DNA from: Cordia subcordata
Lineage: Eukaryota > Streptophyta > Magnoliopsida > Boraginales > Cordiaceae
Direction: 5' to 3'
Assembly: GCA_028554755.1 (NCBI GenBank)
Contig: JAPTOF010000006.1
Span: 2,288,501-2,352,500, forward strand
Length of the DNA: 64,000 bases
Positions 51,444 to 62,759 of the stretch are shown in pieces. How positions within the stretch are numbered: the stretch's first letter is position 1; each line of letters opens with the position of its first letter. The notes under the pieces were generated by a model. The model made no database searches, had not been told where the DNA came from, and saw nothing but the letters and a program-made list of their open reading frames with translations. The translations under genes were made by a program, and so were the position numbers.

Positions 51444-53466
51444 TTGAAGAAAGATGCCAATGCAATACATGAAATATGTAGAATGGAAATTGAGAAGTTG
51501 TGAGCAAGAGCATTTATAGGCATGGCTAACTAATTGATGACGACGACGGCTGTGAATGCAGGGCAGTTTTAGCTAGCACTCTCTCAATCTGTCTCTCTGT
51601 ATTCTGCATCAGGACAGCGTTGTAGAAAAAAAGAACGTAGTACGCTTGAAAACAAAAATTATGACCTCTTCATCTGCTAGGTTCAATTGACCACTTGGAA
51701 AAATTAATAAAAGCCTGCCCGTCTTTTTCGTATTCATCGAATATATACATGATCAATTTACAGACATAGTTTGTTGCGTATCCATGACTAAAGAGTAAAG
51801 ACTGCCCGCGAGCATATATATATATATATATCAATTCAGTTTCACATCGTTCTCTGTTTACTGTTTTGACCTTGATTTATGATGATTAGGTCTCTTTCAT
51901 GCATGAAGGATGCTACTTGGATGACGTACGGTTGTCTCTCGCGGCAATTATGAATTATATTATGATGACATTAATTCGTTGTGCCTGGTCCTCAAAATAA
52001 GGTCTTATAATGGATATACATACATACGTACTGAAAATAGGTTGCTTACTATTAGGGCTTTGACACGCATGCTTCTTGCAACTTGCAAATTAACTGCCCG
52101 GAAATGCATGGTTCTATTATTTTCGTGCTAAGAAGATCCTCTGGTCATATACATGCATGCCTCATTCATGGGAGAATTGACGCTTCTCCTTCCTTTCGTT
52201 CTTATTTATGTATTTCGCAATTATATTTAATTTATGTCTTAGGATTTATGTTTGAGCATTTTACTAATTAATAAAATGGTTTTAGAGCATTGTACTTTTA
52301 GTTCTAGTTCTCTCATAATGTTATAACAATAATCTAACATAATGAGTGAAAATCTGAAATAATTTCGATTATATATATTAAATGCCTCTTTAATTACGAG
52401 AAAGCAAGCTTCCTTCGATATATATTCATCTTTTTGTAATGGTAAGAATATGAAGTGGCCGAAATAGGATTTCCTCGATTGTGTGTTTGTTAAATTTCAA
52501 AACTTGGAGGAAGCTGATGGATGCTTATTATTTGGGGGGGGGGGGGGGGGAGGAGTCGAGTCATTTGAATCTTTACATGCAAAAATCTCATTGCAAAATA
52601 AGACAACTAATTTTGCTCTTTTTCTACCTGCATCACTGACAGAAAATATTAGTGTATTTTTGTATTATATATGAACAAGGTTTGTTTTTTTAGCCTTACA
52701 TATGGATAATCTTTAATATTTTAAAATTGGTGATAGTGAATTTAAATTTTTAGGTTTTGATACTATATCTGAGTTACGACCTTATTTAAAAGTTTAGAGT
52801 GCATTTGGTTTAGCTGTTCTATGTTTTCATTTTCATAGAAAATAAAATTTAAGATAATAAACGAAAAATCTGTTTTAAAATTATCCGTCATGTACCTATA
52901 TCCGAACATAAAGTTTAACAATTAATAATCACACAACAATAGATTTAAAACTTAGAAGACAAAAGAAAATTTATAAAATTGGCGTGTGCCTCCACGTCAA
53001 ACAGTAAATATGACTTGTGACTTCTTATATTATATAACTAAAGTCATTACCACTTTAGATAGTTATGCTCATTTTTAAATTGCTATAGCACCAAGTGTTG
53101 ATGCATATCACATCTGATACTATCCTTTTCTTTTTAAAGGTGAATTTCTCTGGTGGTCCCTGAACTTTGGATTTTGAAACAAAGTGGTCCCTGAACTTTT
53201 AATTTGTGTCTTTAGAACTTCAAATCATTGGATAACATAAGTTAAGTTTTTGATGCTAATAGCACGAGTTTGACACGTGGTTGTAATTTATCAAACAACA
53301 GAAGGGCAAATTTGTCAATCCAAAATTCCAACGCCTTTAAAATCCGTTGTTTGCTTATTTGGATGGTTATAAATCCCTAATATCCCTAATTCCCACCCAA
53401 AATCCCTAACCCTAAATCCTTAACCCTTATTTCTTAAATCCCCAACAAAATTTAGCTTCATTCAAC
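51444..53466. other. Intergenic region, simple repeats only
   Basis: Promoter side of the dioxygenase gene, then AT-rich sequence. It includes a TA run at about 51814-51830 and a run of 17 G at 52534-52550. From about 53140 a 'TCTGGTGGTCCCTGAACTTT' block with a second 'GTGGTCCCTGAACTTTTAAT' copy is typical of transposon ends near GRF-finger ORFs. No gene otherwise. Confidence 0.45.
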
Positions 53467-53697
53467 ATGGAATCTCTTTGCTTTTGCAGGAAACCAAGCA
53501 CATTGAAGACCTCGTGGATAGATTCCAACCCAGGGAGGCATTTTGCGGGCTACTGTAGGTATGGCGAGGTTGATGCATGTAACTTTTTCCTTTGGGTTGA
53601 TCCTCCAACGTGTGATTGTAGCAAGTGCATCATACAAGGTTTGCCAAATCGATCAACCAAAAAGAGCTGTAGCTTGCAAAATTTAAGAGGCGCATGA
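53467..53697 (+). CDS. Small GRF-type zinc-finger protein, 76 residues
   Basis: A complete short ORF reads 'CFCRKPSTLKTSWIDSNPGR', then 'GRHFAGYCRYGEVDACNFFL' and 'WVDPPTCDCSKCIIQGLP'. The cysteine spacing and the 'NPGR.F..C' and 'CNFF.W.D' signatures are those of the plant GRF zinc finger (zf-GRF), a nucleic-acid-binding module. In plants such short proteins are multicopy and often sit beside or inside Mutator/PIF transposons. Full members usually continue into a coiled coil and a membrane segment; here a stop follows 'NLRGA', so this may be truncated. The 'CCCTAACCCTAAATCC' leader just upstream resembles a normal plant 5'UTR. Expression is uncertain. Confidence 0.6.
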   Translation: MESLCFCRKPSTLKTSWIDSNPGRHFAGYCRYGEVDACNFFLWVDPPTCDCSKCIIQGLPNRSTKKSCSLQNLRGA

Positions 53698-55270
53698 AAG
53701 TTATTGTTGTGATGATATTGGGGGTTTTCATGTTTGTTTTTATGAAGATGGTTTTGGCAGAAAAAATATTAATGGTGTTAATGTTATGTGATGTATTTGC
53801 TAGGTGTATGTATAAGTTAGCTTAAGTTGTAAGTATGGTTCTGTGAAGACAAGATGCTTCTAACTTTTTATTTAGAGAAAAAATTATGCTTCTTTTCTAT
53901 TATAGAGTAGGACTTAAACTTATGAACTCTTGATAATTAACTCTATTATCATATTAAAGTGGTCATCTCAATCTAAAGCATTTATTGATAAACAAGGGTT
54001 TATTTTATTTAGTTATTACATTTAATAATTAACAATTTTACTAAAATTTTAAAAATAACAAATAATATATATATTTTTTCAAATCATAGTCTGTGATAGT
54101 TTATCTTTTACAATCAAATGCACTAATTTTTTTTCAAGTACAAATATCTAAATGAAGTGTTATATAATAGATATGACAATTATTAGAACCAACACGTACA
54201 AAATTCATGTATTACAACAATTTATTTAGTATTTTAATAAAACTATTTTGTAAAACCATGGCAAAATTGATATAATAAGCAACTCTTTGTAAAAGTGTTG
54301 CACATAATAAAAAAATTATTATTTGGCAACGATTTTTTAGTGTTACAAATAACCTATAATTTTGTGATTTACTGCAAGAAAACAAATATAATAAGTAACA
54401 CTTAACAAAAAGCGTTGCATATCATTTATATTGCACGGTGACGATTTTCTTATCATTACAAATTTGTTTTAATTTTTCTAAACTGTTGCAAAATATTGAT
54501 TACATTATGCAACACTCAAAAAAAAATATTGCATGTTATATATATTGCAATGATTTAACAATATATAAGTAAAACTATCATAGAAAGGCATTGACTTAGA
54601 CAATAGTAATGAAAACCGTCGCACTAAATTACTTATAGCAACAGTTTTATCACTTATTCAATTTAAGTGTTGCAAGAGAGCTAAAATGTTATAGTAGAAA
54701 ACAATAACCTTTCATCAAACTATCCTTGGGGTCTAAAATTCTCACTTCCTTTTGCTTCTAATTAGGACATTTTCAATGTCATTACACGGTTAAAAATCCT
54801 TTAAAAAGAATAATAGTTCCGTTCGCCATAGGTAGTCCCATTCGTCACGTGATAGGGATGAGAGAAGCTAGTATTAAAGTGATCTTTTAAGTTATAGAAT
54901 GAATATAGAGAATGTCGAATGTCTATGCGTCTATTGCATATATCATTGCTCTTCATTAACCTTTAATTTTGATAGAACCTTCTTGGGAATCAAATAAAGA
55001 TATGCATTATATATAGAGAGAGATTTAGTTAAAAGAAACGAGGACTACAATTAATTTACAAATCATTGATATTTAAAAAAAAAAGAAGAAAAGTTCAACG
55101 TCCATTAAGAGTTTCGGGCAAGGATTGGAAAGATATATCCGTAGCACTAGTTTTTAGTGAGAAGAATTCAATCCTCCATCCAATTAGACTTCAAATATAA
55201 TCCAATTGACATACTCATGTGTGATACAAAATCACATACAAATTGCAGACATAAAATAAACCTGGATCAT
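53698..55270. other. AT-rich intergenic region with GTTGCA/TGCAAC repeats
   Basis: No gene seen. Between about 54225 and 54690 the motifs GTTGCA, GCAAC and GTTACA recur on both strands at 30-80 bp spacing, like the subterminal repeat arrays of CACTA or hAT elements. I could not find clear ends. The part just before 55271 is the phytocyanin 3' flank. Confidence 0.4.
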
Positions 55271-55960
55271 CTATGTCATTAGAGATGCAATCACAGAAAA
55301 GCTTAGCCATACAACTAATGGATAACCCAATCCAGCGTGGCTATTATAGGAGGCTGAACCAGGAACAACACCTGAAGGGTTGTTGCTTTTGGAAGACTGT
55401 GGAGGAAAAGAGCCTCCAGATGCTGCTGGCTGAGGTGCAGTTGCAGGTGATGCTGCTGCTGTTCCGTTTCCCTCTACATGTACATGAAGCTTCATCCCTC
55501 CAAGGCAATGCAACCTGTTGCCACAAACAAAGTATCTCTCGCCTGGCCTCGACAGCGCGAACGATGTGTTCCCATTACTACCCGATGGTAGTATTTTGGT
55601 CGCGTTGCACCCCTCGAAGTTTTCTTTGGTTACCTCGCTCACGCTGTGGTACGAGGAATACTGGAACGCTGAAAAAATCCAGTGGAACTTCGAAGTTTGT
55701 AAATTTTTTAAACCGAAACTAATACATAACGTTACGTACTAAGTATTATTTTATCATTAATATGAAGAGGTATATATATATATATATATGTGGTACTTAC
55801 ATAGAACATCACCAACAATGAATCTCTTGTCTTTTGCCCATGAGTCGAGATCGGTACTGATGTCCCAGCCTGAATTATCACCCACAATGTATACAGTTGC
55901 CAAACTTGTTAATGTAAAGGACACGATCATAATGGTGAAAATCAAAAGCAGCTTTGCCAT
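55271..55960 (-). CDS. Phytocyanin (uclacyanin-like blue copper protein), 2 exons
   Basis: Exons 55801-55960 and 55271-55668 join in frame (T|CG) to 185 residues. The signal peptide 'MAKLLLIFTIMIVSFTLTSL' is followed by 'ATVYIVGDNSGWDISTDLDS'. The plastocyanin-like domain has the expected copper ligands: H in 'YSSYHSV', C in 'YFVCGN', H in 'RLHC' and an axial Met in 'GGMKLHVHV', which places it with uclacyanin/plantacyanin-type rather than Gln-type stellacyanins. A Ser/Pro/Ala-rich stretch (arabinogalactan-like glycomodules) follows, and the hydrophobic tail 'LGYPLVVWLSFSVIASL' is typical of GPI-anchored members. It should sit on the outer plasma membrane or cell wall and transfer electrons or bind copper. 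The family's early intron in this position is standard. A (TA)n run lies in the intron close to the donor. Confidence 0.93.
55768..55790. repeat. (TA)n microsatellite in phytocyanin intron
   Basis: Alternating TA run 11 bp inside the intron, next to the exon 1 donor. Confidence 0.75.
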
Positions 55961-58900
55961 TGCAGAGAGAGATGGCTGTAATATAAAGGGGTTTAGTGGT
56001 GACACATATAGAGTTTGTCATCTTAGATATGCAATTGTGTCTGTATACATATGTCTATGTGAGCGACTGTGTTTTTGGTTAGATTACCTAACAACATAAG
56101 TTCTTAAGTATAAGATCCAATCCCCTTAACTATGCTTTAGTTGAAAATTAACAATAAACAAGGACAAAGATATGTTAATAATTGAGCCTAAGGCCTTTGA
56201 AAAAACTATTAACCAAGGAAAATTGTTTTCTAATAATCATTATTATTACAAAGATAATCAAAATGATGAAACAGAGATATGGGCTGCACAGATGACTTGA
56301 TCCTATACGAGAAACAGTGTGTATTAGGTGTCGTGTTGGTGGTCTTAAAAGTGAAATTTGGTTGGCCTATTGATCCATCGGTAGTTAAACGTCTTCCAAC
56401 TATATATATCCTCCACTTTGACTTTTATATTGTCATTTTGATACAAGAAATCTATCTGCAGAGAAAAATAATATGTGGTTTTATATATCTTTCAACACTA
56501 GCTAAATTTTCATTCTTGTTTAAAGCCAAAACCATTTTTATCCTATATCAATATTTTTAAGCTTTCTTTCACTCTGTAAATAGCGGGTCTCGAATAAATA
56601 CTAAAGAGGATAAATATCGACTAACATTTTGACAGTTTGACTTTCATTTATTCTCATGACATATGTTAAAACAATATATATATATAGGCCTTTATCGTGC
56701 ATAACCAAGTGAAGCTTTTTTTGGGGACAGAAAAATTAAAAGAAAAAGAAAATCTAGGGGCATCAACGGTGAGATGCAAAATAGGCCATGTGACTTAACA
56801 TTAATAAGATAGATGCACGACACTTGGCTACACTATGTGCATTTGGAAAATAGAGAGAAGCAATAGGGATCAGACTAAATACGTGGACAACTACTGTGAG
56901 ATGCAAAGCAGACCATACTAGTGTATTTACCCGTGCATTGTAAGGTCAGGAGATGAAATATATAATAAGAATGAGATGTAAATCTTGGGAATGATTTGAA
57001 AGTTTTGATTTTTTTTTTGCGAATTTATTCATAAGGCAAGGATAGTATTGGTATTGTCGCAGCAATATATAAGGAAAAGTTGGGCTGGTGTGGATCAAAC
57101 TGCATCAATAGCTGAAATCAATTACATGTTAGATTAGCAATTCAACTAATTTCTAAAGTATTATTATAAAGGAAATATTATGAAAAAATTAAAATAAAAA
57201 AATTGTAGTTAGAAAGAGAAAAAATAAATGGATAGATTAAATGCATGATAGCCAAAGAAAATAAACTATGTAATAATCGGTTTTGTTCCTTTAAGTGAAG
57301 GCAAGAAGAAGAAATTTTAAATGGATGTTTCATTGTACGTGGGAAGAGAAGTGAAAGCATAAACACGCTGGAGCTTCGTTTTGCCTGGAAGATAACAATG
57401 AAGGAACTCAATTGAGTAAATTCTTGCATTTGTCCTAAGCATTTAAGTAGTAGGAAAAAAAAAAAAAGTGATTAGCATTAAATGCAAAAAGTAATAAAGA
57501 AGAGTAAATGGTGAAGTAAATGTAATAATTGAAAAATGAAGTGATAAAAAAATTTATTTAATAGTGTATAATCAAGCAATTAAAATATTGTAATTAGATT
57601 ATGTAAATATATAATATAAGAAAAACAAAATAAAACCAAAAGAAGAAAAGATTTCCTGGCCAACAAGAACTCTTGGCCAACAAGACTTTGGCCTTTAAAG
57701 TCTTATAAAAGGCCATCAAGGAGCTTCACCAGCGAGCAGCACCAAAAATCTAGAATAGGACGTTAAATTCCACAAGCACTCAAGAGGCCAAATTATGTAA
57801 CGTTTTTTTTTTTTTTTAAACTTTAATTTACTTTTATATTATGTTTAATTTTCAGTTTGTCTATTTTAATTTTAATGTTATGTTAGGTTAAATTTTCGCG
57901 TTAAAGATAGGATGAAACAGTTCTAAAATTGATGTTATATCTGTGAATTTATTTTCTCATGAATCTAATCTTTTATGATTAATTGCTTATTAATTGTTTA
58001 AAATAAATTTTTAGATAAGTTCAACTATGTTTTTCTCATGCTTCGAATAATTTTTGACAATTGATAGTTGTGATTTCAACTTTGAATATTAATTGCGATT
58101 CCTAACATGAGATACAATTAATAATTTGATGATCTTTTTGAAATTAGAATAAACATACTTTAGCTTTTAATGATAATATCTTTCATGATAATGATTTTCG
58201 ATTGCGAGATTATCATGTAGTGTCTTCTAATTCTTGTTTGATCCTAACTATCTAACTTCAAATCTCAACTATTATATATATATATATATATTTATCAGTA
58301 TATCACCAAATTTTGACCATTGATTTAAATAAAGAAGAGTGAGAAAATAAAAAATATATTTTTGGTAGGAGTAAAATATTTAAATCAATGGCCAAAATTT
58401 ATTAATATATAAAATATATGATTGAGATTTGAAGTTAGAATATTAGAATAGAAGGGGCTCAAGTGATCTCTCTTTGTTTTCAAATATTATTGATTATATA
58501 TAAATGTTGACTAAATTGACCCCTTAATTTATTTAATTGAACCTTCTTTGTTTGTAATATTTTAAATAATCAAGGATAAAAAAAAATTTAATTCACCAAT
58601 TCTACAGACTTACGTATCGAACTTTAATCTTTCCCAAAAAAGTAGCATATTTTTTATTTAAAAAATATGTATGAACTCCTATTCCGTAGCAATTTTATCT
58701 CAATTATTTGAAAGTAGCCTATTGAAATCCATATTGGGGAATCATTCTATGTTTTCTTTTTCTAGATGAGGACAACCGTTCTGAATCCCTATGTATGTTA
58801 TTAAAAGAACAAACAAAACCCATTTTCTTTTTATTTACTTTTTCACGTTCAGCTTTTAGGCTTCAATGGTAAAAAATTGCTTTTTTTTTTCCTTTTAAAA

Positions 58901-59432
58901 AAATGATTAGTTTTTGTTTTCTCTCTTTCATAAATCTTATTACATTTATTCTTTTTAATTTTATGTTAACCTTGCGAAAAGAAATTTCTAAATCTTCATT
59001 GAGTAAAACTTGAAAAGAATTAATGATCAAATATAATTGAAGTTAGAATTAGCAAGGTGAATTCTAAAACCTTAGCCTTTTATTCTTGATAGTTTATTTT
59101 GTGATTTATTTTATGAGTTTTATTTTGCTCTAGTCTTAGAGTTAATTTTTTATTTCCTTGTTAGCCTGACTTAATTGCTTTCAATTTTAGTTATTATTAT
59201 TATTATTTTATTTAACTTTATTTTTATTATTATTTTCCTAAATCTATTAGAAAAAATGACTAAATTGTATTAAACTTGTCGTTCGCTTAGCAAGTCCCTA
59301 GACGATTGTCCCTTAAACGATTGACTTTGCATCTGACTATATTATATTGTCATATGGTTCGTGCACTTGCAAGTTACTAAAAATTCGCAACATCATGCAG
59401 TTATTAAAAGAAATAGTGATAAAGCTGCTTCA
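55961..59432. other. 3.5 kb AT-rich intergenic region
   Basis: It contains the phytocyanin promoter and the F-box promoter. I see no gene. A short patch at 57655-57725 repeats GGCCAACAAGA and GGCCTTTAAAG, possibly a plant 5' leader or a decayed element. The inverted-repeat element at 58242-58452 is listed separately. Confidence 0.45.
58242..58452. mobile_element. Long-armed foldback MITE
   Basis: The left arm contains TCTAACTTCAAATCTCAACT at 58251 and GACCATTGATTTAAAT near 58315. The right arm contains the reverse complements ATTTAAATCAATGGCC (58378) and TTGAGATTTGAAGTTAGAAT (58422). The arms of about 95 bp pair imperfectly across a short centre. TA runs in both arms have diverged in length. 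No clean target duplication seen. Confidence 0.65.
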
Positions 59433-60983
59433 ATGGAAGTTGATGTCATATCGCAGTTGCCTGAAAGTGTAATCCATCACATACTATCTTTCCTCAAGAC
59501 AAAAGAGGCAGCGAGAACTAGTACGATTTGCAAAGCCTGGTATGCTGCATGGTTTAAGTGCCCCACTTTGGATTTTGGCGAAAGCTTCATTGATGATTAT
59601 ACATTCACATATGATTGGAAGTATCTGCCGAGGTTCCTCAAATTTATCCGGAGGATTTTTCTCAGATACCAAAAGCAGAAAATTTGCATTGCGCAATTGA
59701 CTCTGCCTTTGGTGATGATGAATTTTCCTGTTCCAACTTTATTTGTGGATGAATGGGTTGGTATTGCTGTTCAAAACGGTGTAACGAGACTTGAACTCTA
59801 CTCCCCCATTGAATATTCCCAATGGCCAATTGCTGTGCCTCGTTCGATATTCCAAGCCAACACCCTAAAAGAGTTAATTGTTCGTGGTGCAAACTTGGTG
59901 TTGATGAAGCAAGTTGGTGACGAGGTCATGTTTAAGTATCTCAAAAGGTTAACTTTTTCCTCGATCTACTTGGATGACGACATGTTCCAAGGTATTATCA
60001 CGAGATGTCGTTTGATTGAAACCTTGTGTATCTCTAACTGTAGAGGGTTGGAAGGAATAAAGGTAACCACCCACTATAATCTCAAGGAATTCACTCTTCT
60101 GGCTCGGTGGAATCCGTCTTATGCTGAAATTGACGCCCCCAATCTTCAATATTTAGATTGCGACTTCGGCTACGTTCATGGCATTCTTGGCTTGCACAAA
60201 GCCGAAAACTTGAAATATTTATCATTGTTTGGCATTCTTGTCAGCGCAATAGATATAAACGACTTTCCTCGAGTTGAGGAGCTGAGATTAGTTTTTTGCC
60301 CGGGGCTTGAAAGAATCAATTTATCAAGTCTTTCACTGAAGCGCTTAAAGCTCTCAATTAAGGATGTGAAACAGTTGGCTGAGGTGAAAATTGATGCTCC
60401 AGGAATTGTCTCATTTGAATATAATCACGAGGACTTTGAATTCTTCCCCGAGCTGTCTGTATTCAATGCTCCAAGTCAATGGGTGTCAAAGATCAACATA
60501 TGGGATATTCGTCGCATGGGCACTTCCGAGTTCTGTAAGCTGCGTGGATTTTTAGCAAAGTTGATAAATTCTAAGATTTCATTAGGCCTATGCTTCCATC
60601 CTCAGTGCAGAATTGACAGTGTCAGATCACATATTCCAATTAGTCGCCTGCAGCAAGCTGTCGAAATTGAGGATTTGCAGTTAAGTTTAGAATTTATAAA
60701 AACGATGAGGCGTCCAAATTTTCTTGATGATTTGTTCATGACTTTTCATCCCAAGACCATCACAATGGGACGATATGATCAAGCCTTCGGGTTTTTCCAC
60801 GAGAATTTGATGGCAAGAAGAAATCAAGACCTCCTCACTTGTCATGGTACCAAATCAGATTTGCAGGAAGTGAGATTCGAAATCTATGACGAAATCAAAC
60901 GTGAGTGGCGGCTGAGCAATTGGAAGAGAATGCTTGAAGCACCGCAGCACTGGGAAAGAGTTCGCTATAGATTAGAATGGTAG
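59433..60983 (+). CDS. F-box/LRR-like protein, 516 residues
   Basis: A single-exon frame encodes an N-terminal F-box (residues about 4-46: 'VISQLPESVIHHILSFLKTK', 'ICKAWYAAWFKCPTLDF') followed by degenerate leucine-rich repeats ('LKELIVRGANLVL', 'FKYLKRLTFSSIYLDDDMF', 'RLIETLCISNC', 'LQYLDCDF', 'AENLKYLSLF', 'FPRVEELRLVFCPGLERI', 'LKRLKLSI'). The C-terminal FBD-like part contains 'DLQEVRFEIYDEIKREWRL'. F-box proteins of this type are the substrate-binding part of SCF E3 ubiquitin ligases, with the F-box gripping SKP1/ASK. The target is unknown. I chose the ATG at 59433 because homology with the pseudogene at 7687 begins at that methionine; an in-frame ATG at 59361 would add 24 residues without family resemblance. 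The TZF gene lies 1.8 kb downstream in the same direction. Confidence 0.88.
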   Translation: MEVDVISQLPESVIHHILSFLKTKEAARTSTICKAWYAAWFKCPTLDFGESFIDDYTFTYDWKYLPRFLKFIRRIFLRYQKQKICIAQLTLPLVMMNFPVPTLFVDEWVGIAVQNGVTRLELYSPIEYSQWPIAVPRSIFQANTLKELIVRGANLVLMKQVGDEVMFKYLKRLTFSSIYLDDDMFQGIITRCRLIETLCISNCRGLEGIKVTTHYNLKEFTLLARWNPSYAEIDAPNLQYLDCDFGYVHGILGLHKAENLKYLSLFGILVSAIDINDFPRVEELRLVFCPGLERINLSSLSLKRLKLSIKDVKQLAEVKIDAPGIVSFEYNHEDFEFFPELSVFNAPSQWVSKINIWDIRRMGTSEFCKLRGFLAKLINSKISLGLCFHPQCRIDSVRSHIPISRLQQAVEIEDLQLSLEFIKTMRRPNFLDDLFMTFHPKTITMGRYDQAFGFFHENLMARRNQDLLTCHGTKSDLQEVRFEIYDEIKREWRLSNWKRMLEAPQHWERVRYRLEW

Positions 60984-62213
60984 TAAGTACGTGTTACATA
61001 GTCCGGAAGCTTAAGTTGTTGAAAACTTTTTTGGCTTATGATTCTGCAAACTGGTCGTAGTATACATCTTGATTATCGAGGGAAGTGCTTCTCTTTCTTT
61101 GTCATAATTTTTTCAGAATTGTTTGTTTTGAGGAGAATCGGCAATATACTCATATGATGATTAGGCAAGGGTACACGTCACTCGCTTTAAAATATTATAA
61201 TTAGCTAATTTTGTATATTTTCCATCAGTTCAATGAAATTTCCTTTTCCCGACAAGTAAAGGATAGAAATAGCTGATTAGCTTAAAATTATTTTGTATTT
61301 CACAAACAAGGGAATTCATTCAAAAATACAAATTTTTATGAAATTCATTTAAGTCAATGATTCTGTACCACCAATGATTCCAAACACTATGTAACTTCTT
61401 GCCCGTGGATAGTTGTAAAAACTTCTCAAATCAGCAATATGCCTGCTCTGGTGATTTTTTCAGCCATCCAGGTAACTTGTGAAGGTTCTAGTATCCAACA
61501 AATTACAAATGTATGTCATCCGAACAGCTTTATCTTTTCCATATGATTAGAAGTTTGAACTTAGAGTGTTCTATTTGCTTTCAATATGTGCATAGTTAAG
61601 TGAAAATAGTATATGATGTTTCTACCTGTTATCAGTTTGTGAATTGAATGTCCAAAGAAGTTGCAATCAACCAACCATATACAAACAACAACAGTTAATT
61701 GCTTCTACGATCTGTATTTGATTGTCATGATCTATATATAGACACACTTGATTGTCATTTTTAGTCATATTGTAGACATATTTACGGCCTCCAAATGGTT
61801 CAAAATATGGAGATTCCGATGCTAAAATGTATTATGGTCTTCATGCATGCAAGTGTCCTAGAGCGGGCTGTTTGGTTTGTGGACTCCATGGAGACGCAAA
61901 TAATTTCGTGAATCTCATTGCGGGGTGTTCAAAATCAAGCATTATCGATACTTTTCAGGTGTTATTCAATTAGTATGAATCTGAATATATATTATGTTGC
62001 CATGTATGTAAACATTGATCCCATGAAGCATATATGTTTATTATGGTAAAAAAGTGTGTAGTTTTAGGAGTAAATTAAACCGAACCCCTTAATTTATCAT
62101 AAATGCATGGAAATCCTTTAATTTCAAAATGTCATTAAATATAAAGAATTGTTTGACAAAGTTTTACGTCATGAGGGGAAAATAAGTAACAAGTAAAAAA
62201 AAAATTTCATGAG

Positions 62214-62256
<43 letters not shown>

Positions 62257-62759
62257 CAAAACGTTGTAGCGTAAATGAAATTCTTTGTTTTGTTTTGCAA
62301 TGCAATGCAATGCTTTGACAAAAAAAATCATGATATGATTGTCGCAGAGCTTCAAGACTAACGATCTGTGTGTTGTTAATACGCCGCCGACTACTCAACG
62401 TCTCAACCAGAACTATATAGGAGTCATTTCGATTGGCCTCTTTACTCCATTGTTCATACGCCGACTACTCATCATCAACCTCTGCTATATATAGGATCTT
62501 CCACTGCATTATATTTTCTCAAGCCTTGTCTGCAATCCCATTCCACTGCATTTTCTTGAATGCAACCCTAATCCATTTCTTGAAGACTTCTCTGCAACCC
62601 CACCCCATTTCTTGAATAGAACCCTCAACCCACTTCGACTAGCTCTAGACTTGTTGATTGTCCCGTTCTGTTCATTCTTCTTCTTCTTCTTCTTCTTCTT
62701 CTGCAATTTCTTTCTTTTTCAATCTTTCTCTTGTAAGATACTAAGTAGACTCGTGAACA
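60984..62759. other. Spacer between F-box and TZF genes
   Basis: The first 250 bp match the left-hand pseudogene's flank (GGAAGCTTAAGTTGTTGAA, then a block with TTGTTTGTTTTGAG and TGATTAGGCAAG). The last 150 bp are a pyrimidine-rich leader with a TTCTTC run at about 62680-62702 before the TZF ATG. The ORF at 62433-62615 is a by-product of that composition. Confidence 0.55.
62219..62254. repeat. (TA)n microsatellite
   Basis: Alternating TA run of about 35 bp, roughly 500 bp upstream of the TZF gene. Confidence 0.85.

Noticed and set aside
53395..53435. CCCTAAC-like run, possible interstitial telomere repeat
   Set aside because: Only one or two CCCTAA units in a leader; common in plant 5'UTRs and not a tandem telomere array.
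62433..62615. 60-codon plus ORF upstream of TZF
   Set aside because: Lies in the pyrimidine-rich leader; composition explains its openness.
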